In this document: piece after piece, positions 60,587 through 64,000 of the stretch
Layout of the letters: each line of letters opens with the position of its first letter
Position numbering within the stretch: position 1 is the stretch's first letter
Assembly: GCA_029747585.1 (NCBI GenBank)
Contig: JAPEVF010000018.1
Location: forward strand, 124,001-188,000
Source: Pleurotus djamor
Lineage: Eukaryota; Basidiomycota; Agaricomycetes; Agaricales; Pleurotaceae
Direction: 5' to 3'
Length of the DNA: 64,000 nt
Notes under the pieces: generated by a model
What the model saw: only the letters and a program-made list of their open reading frames with translations
Database searches by the model: none
Told to the model about the DNA's origin: nothing
Made by a program: the position numbers and the translations under genes

Positions 60587-61111
60587 GACCTGAGACTCAG
60601 AGCAGGGTCCACACGGTAATGCGAGACAAAGTCACAGAGCTTTTGTTTTATGAAGAGAAGCCAAAGACACCCGAGTTTATTGGATGTATACGCCGTGTCC
60701 TGAGTCGATCGTAGATGTAGGCCGTTCACCCATTTAATTGTGGGTTTGCATGTCATGCATGAGAAGTGAAGACAAGGCGAAGAGCGGGCCAATGCGGCGC
60801 GTGTAGCGCGAGAAACTGGGTGAAAGGGCTTCCAGGGGCTTCCGTTAAAGGGCCTCCTCAGATTAGCTCAGATTGGATTGCACTCGAAAGGAAGAGATGG
60901 GCCCTCGAGCCTCGAGCCCCGGTCCGAAAAACTTAGGAAAACCTCTCTATGCGGGCGTGGAAAGAGTACCTGATGGATAATTTGAGCAGGCAATAGCATT
61001 GGAACAAGTAAACCAAACGGAAGGAAAGGAGAAAGTTAGAACTAGGGAGCCTTGCAAGATATGACCGGTGCCCGGTGACCACGTATTCATCACAGTAACC
61101 AAAGAGGCAAG
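60587..61111. other. Intergenic
   Basis: Convergent 3' flanks. No gene is supported. Confidence 0.4.
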
Positions 61112-63083
61112 TCAAGAAGTATCCGAGCTCGCATCCCCATCCCAGCCAGCCGTCGAAGTCCCACTGGCTGATCCACTCAGCGTTTCCTTATTCTCCACAT
61201 CCATCGCGCCAGCATGTACAGACAGCTTCGTGTTCACCTCCTGCTGTTCATCAAATCCCCAGCCAGGTTTTCCTTTGTTCCCCCAACCATGACCGCTGCC
61301 CCAGTTGGCGTCACCGTCGTCGTCGATTTCGTCTCGGCCGTCGTCGTCGATCTCAGAACCATTCCATGAGACGTCGCCCTCAGCAGCGGTAGATTCCCAA
61401 TCCTTCTCCTCGCTACTCTCTCCTTCCCCGTAACAGCTTCCTTCCTCTCCAGGCATCCAATCAGGCGGTATCAAGTCTACACTTCTCTCACCGTCATGGT
61501 ATTCGTCCCAGCCGTCCGCATGGTCATGTTCGAGATCCAAAGACCTCATCCCTTTTGAGAATCCGTCGTCAGGCCACTCTTGAGGTCGAGGATTTTTGGG
61601 TCCACCTATAAGTTCAATCATCCACGAGCTTTGTCTCCCATCTTTCTGTATTGAGAGCTCAGCAGAAGATTCAACGGCTGCGACTAAGAGTTCAACCCAA
61701 CCACCACATAACGTGGATATCTCGGGATCAAACCACGCCTCTTCAAAGCGTACGAATGCCTCCCTTTCTTCTTCCATCCGCTCTTTGACAGCTTGAGATA
61801 TCTCCTGTAGCGAAGATGCCTTCTCGGAGCGAGGATGAGCAGCGTGCCTCTCGGAGGCATAAAGGGTATGAGGTTGCTTTTGATGCCCACGAGACTGTTG
61901 TTCCTCCCAAAGTCGATCGACCATGTTCCTAGCAGCGTCGCGTCTCTCGATGGACCCGTCTTTCCTCCGAAATGCAGCGACTTGAGAAGCCCCGCCCAGA
62001 CTTTCATCGCGGCCATAAGGGTCGATCTCCTGACTCCTGCCGATACTTGAAACTTCAACGTCGTACCCCCACTCCTCAGCCACAGTCGTACACCACGTCT
62101 TAAACTCCTCCAGGGTCCATTCGAATTTATGATCGTCGTGTCGGAAAACACGGTCTGTCCGTCCTGTGGGGTCGGGGTAACCCTTGCGTGCAGAACGTGG
62201 AGCGTCTGGTGGAGTGAACCGTGCGTTGAAAGTGTACGATGGTGTCGTGACCAGGAATAACCGCGGTCGATATATCCCCAAGATAACTGGAGCGTAGAAA
62301 GGAAGCACATGTTCTGGTAGATGTTCAATACTGTCATTGGAGGGTTATGAGCAAACTAGAAAGAAGGGATTGCGGGGGACTGACACTTCTGAGGAGACGA
62401 TACATTCTATGTCAAGGAATTCTTCATTTGGAACCTGGACGCCACCTAGCCAAAGCTTCGCGTCGAGCTCTTCCCATCTTATTGTTTGTAGGGTTCGTAT
62501 GTGCACTGGTGTTACAGGGCTTTTGCCGCCAAGGTCGACACCTTCTGGGGAGCCTAGATAGGCGGGCTGGGGAGGCGGAGGAGGAATAAGGTTTTGCTTC
62601 GCGAACGCAAGATCGGGTTCAGAGATATCAAGACCATGAATCTGTTTGATGTGGAGGTTGATGATTTCATCCGTGGTTGGGAGTTGAGTAGAAGAAACGG
62701 AAGGTAAGACAGACGGCGGTGGTGGTAGAAGCCATGGCGCAGGCTGAGCGAGCGTATCGAGTAGTTGTCCTTCTCCACATCCAATGTCTAAAAGCTTTCA
62801 AAGCACAGAGTTAGTATACGCTGTACATGATCACACTTAAACGCACCGAAGTAACCCCTTCCTTACGCAAGGTATCCAGAACCCATATTCTCCGTTGCAT
62901 GACAAGAGGCGGATTGAAGGTAACTTTGAGCTCATCCTGCTCCGAATTGTCTACGCCTTCCATAGCATCTTCTACTATCTCCACTCCTTCAAATTCCGCA
63001 TCAATACCAGGCGTAGAAAGTGGCGATGGACCATGGGATAATTGGCGTCGAGGGGGTACAGAAAATCTCGATGGGAGCGCCAT
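61112..63083 (-). CDS. HEN1-type small-RNA 2'-O-methyltransferase
   Basis: Three exons give about 620 residues. After a short leader, FNPPLVMQRRIWVLDTLRKE opens the SAM-dependent methyltransferase fold. Motif I is LLDIGCGEGQLLDTL, then HGLDISEPDLAFAKQN, then DIECIVSSEVIEHLPEH, which holds the ExxEH metal ligands of HEN1, and LFLVTTPSYTFN. The second metal-site His lies in FRHDDHKFEWTLEEFKTWC. A Pro-rich insertion (PAPWLLPPPPSVLP) follows motif I. The last 200 residues are acidic and Gly/Trp-rich. HEN1 caps the 3' end of siRNA or similar small RNAs with a 2'-O-methyl group, so its presence suggests an active small-RNA pathway. It is divergent from PWP1. Confidence 0.88.
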
Positions 63084-63537
63084 TAGATCAAGATTCGAGA
63101 TGGGCTAAGTATGAAGCTCCGAACGAAAGGAAGCAAGTGTGCGAAATGTCGTCAGGATGTCTTGGAAGCACCGATATTGGTTTTTTGGGCGTTAGGTGAG
63201 GGAAGATGAATGAGGATGGTTAAGTCAAAGCCATGAGGTCAGAGAAAGCCCAACAGGGATGTCGCAAGCCACAGGGGCTCCAGAGGTCCTAAGAAACTGG
63301 CAGAAAAGTTCGTAGACACTCTTTTTCTGAAGAATGGCAGTGTTTCGATTTGCACGGGGCCTATTCGGCGGCGAAGAAGTTGTCGGGATGATGGTGGTAG
63401 GGAAGAAAAAGAGAAACAGAGGAAGGACGCGTCCAAGTGTCTGGTCAAGCACATGGGAAAATTCCAAGACGCGCCCCTGAGTTCCGATCGTAAGAAAATT
63501 TAGACGAAGAATTGTTATCACCTCTTTACGACTTTAC
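63084..63537. promoter_or_regulatory. Divergent intergenic of HEN1 and PWP1
   Basis: 454 bp separate the two start codons, and the stretch must hold both promoters. No coding segment is seen. Confidence 0.5.
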
Positions 63538-64000
63538 ATGAACAATCTCATCTCTGCGGTTTCCTGGGTACGCAAAGGTGCAGCCGCTCAGCATCCAGCA
63601 AAATACGTTCTCGATGACAAGGAGCTCGAACGTGTGAGTACTTTGGCGCGGATTGAGTTGGAGGATGCGAAGGTCGAGTTAGAGAGAGCACATGAGGCGG
63701 CGAAGATCATGAGCAAGCGGGACGAGGAGGATGAGGGAGATGTTGTGGATGACGACGGCGACGATGATGCGTGGGTTGAGTGAGTACGTTCTTCGTCACC
63801 TCCCGAGATTGATGGTTTTCTCAAAGTTAACCGTTGGTGTAGTGAAGATGATGATGGTGATACTCAGGAAGAACAAGATGAAAACGCCATGGACGTCGAT
63901 GGCGCGTCTGCCCCGCATAAAAAGGATCCAGATGATCTGTCCGCCTACAAACTTGATGAGTACGACGACGATGCATCTACATCCAGTGCGTGCTGTCGCT
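63538..64000 (+). CDS. PWP1: PWP1-like WD-repeat ribosome biogenesis factor, 5' part
   Basis: ATG 63538 opens MNNLISAVSWVRKGAAAQHP followed by KYVLDDKELERVSTLARIEL, the conserved N-terminus of PWP1 (periodic tryptophan protein 1). An acidic run follows (DEEDEGDVVDDDGDDDAW), a 58-bp intron (about 63782-63840), and a second acidic exon with KLDEYDDDASTS. The WD repeats lie beyond the window. PWP1 acts in ribosome assembly and nucleolar signalling in yeast and animals. Confidence 0.88.

Overview
The window is nuclear DNA of a filamentous basidiomycete, most likely an Agaricomycete. The genes carry many short introns (about 50-90 bp, GT..AG). The gene content fits that group: an ERG11/CYP51, a seven-helix protein with the 'DDRNYPGG' signature, Ca3427-like binding-protein folds, a HEN1 RNA methyltransferase, a GARP subunit Vps51, and a cluster of AIG1-like GTPases. 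I cannot fix the genus from sequence alone. Many isolated N bases (dense at about 3.1-12.7 kb and 20.3-25.6 kb) and one 106-base gap mean that some residues and splice sites are uncertain. All exon limits are read by eye.

Region 1 (1-21.9 kb) is a rearranged accessory region. A 164-residue protein of unknown function (family H) occurs three times, at 947-1441 (+), 15550-16044 (-) and 20923-21417 (-). Each copy is followed, in its own direction, by a member of a secreted, membrane-anchored beta-trefoil-like family (family L): a decayed relic at 1990-2405, a full gene at 13402-15053 and a short gene at 19386-20309. A further full L gene lies at 17115-18769. Two H copies sit in almost identical inverted arms of about 1.4 kb (about 305-1694 and 15296-16710). 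Between the arms lie ordinary genes: a Ca3427-like protein, an F-box-like protein, a small peptide gene, an L-arabinokinase-like GT-B protein and an AVT-type vacuolar amino-acid transporter.

Region 2 (22.2-26.3 kb) holds two minus-strand genes: a three-finger C2H2 protein resembling INO80 subunit Iec1, and a long disordered protein with an AhpC/TSA-type thioredoxin fold.

Region 3 (27.9-40.4 kb) is a cluster of five paralogous plus-strand GTPases with coiled-coil tails, interrupted by a proteinase K-like subtilase. Three GTPases end in CaaX-like boxes and two in a short amphipathic segment. The subtilase needs a 6-nt micro-exon to encode its catalytic Asp. A 439-bp element with 59-61-bp terminal inverted repeats follows at 40644-41082.

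Region 4 (42.2-64 kb) is mostly conserved: a Baeyer-Villiger-type monooxygenase, Vps51, a disordered nuclear-type protein, an STK16/Env7-like kinase, a U1-type zinc-finger protein, a mitochondrial RNase II (Dss1-like), CYP51, a small GPI-type cysteine-rich secreted protein, a seven-helix membrane protein with a frameshift in a G8 tract, HEN1, and the 5' end of PWP1. Several of these pairs are divergent, with 103-454 bp between start codons.
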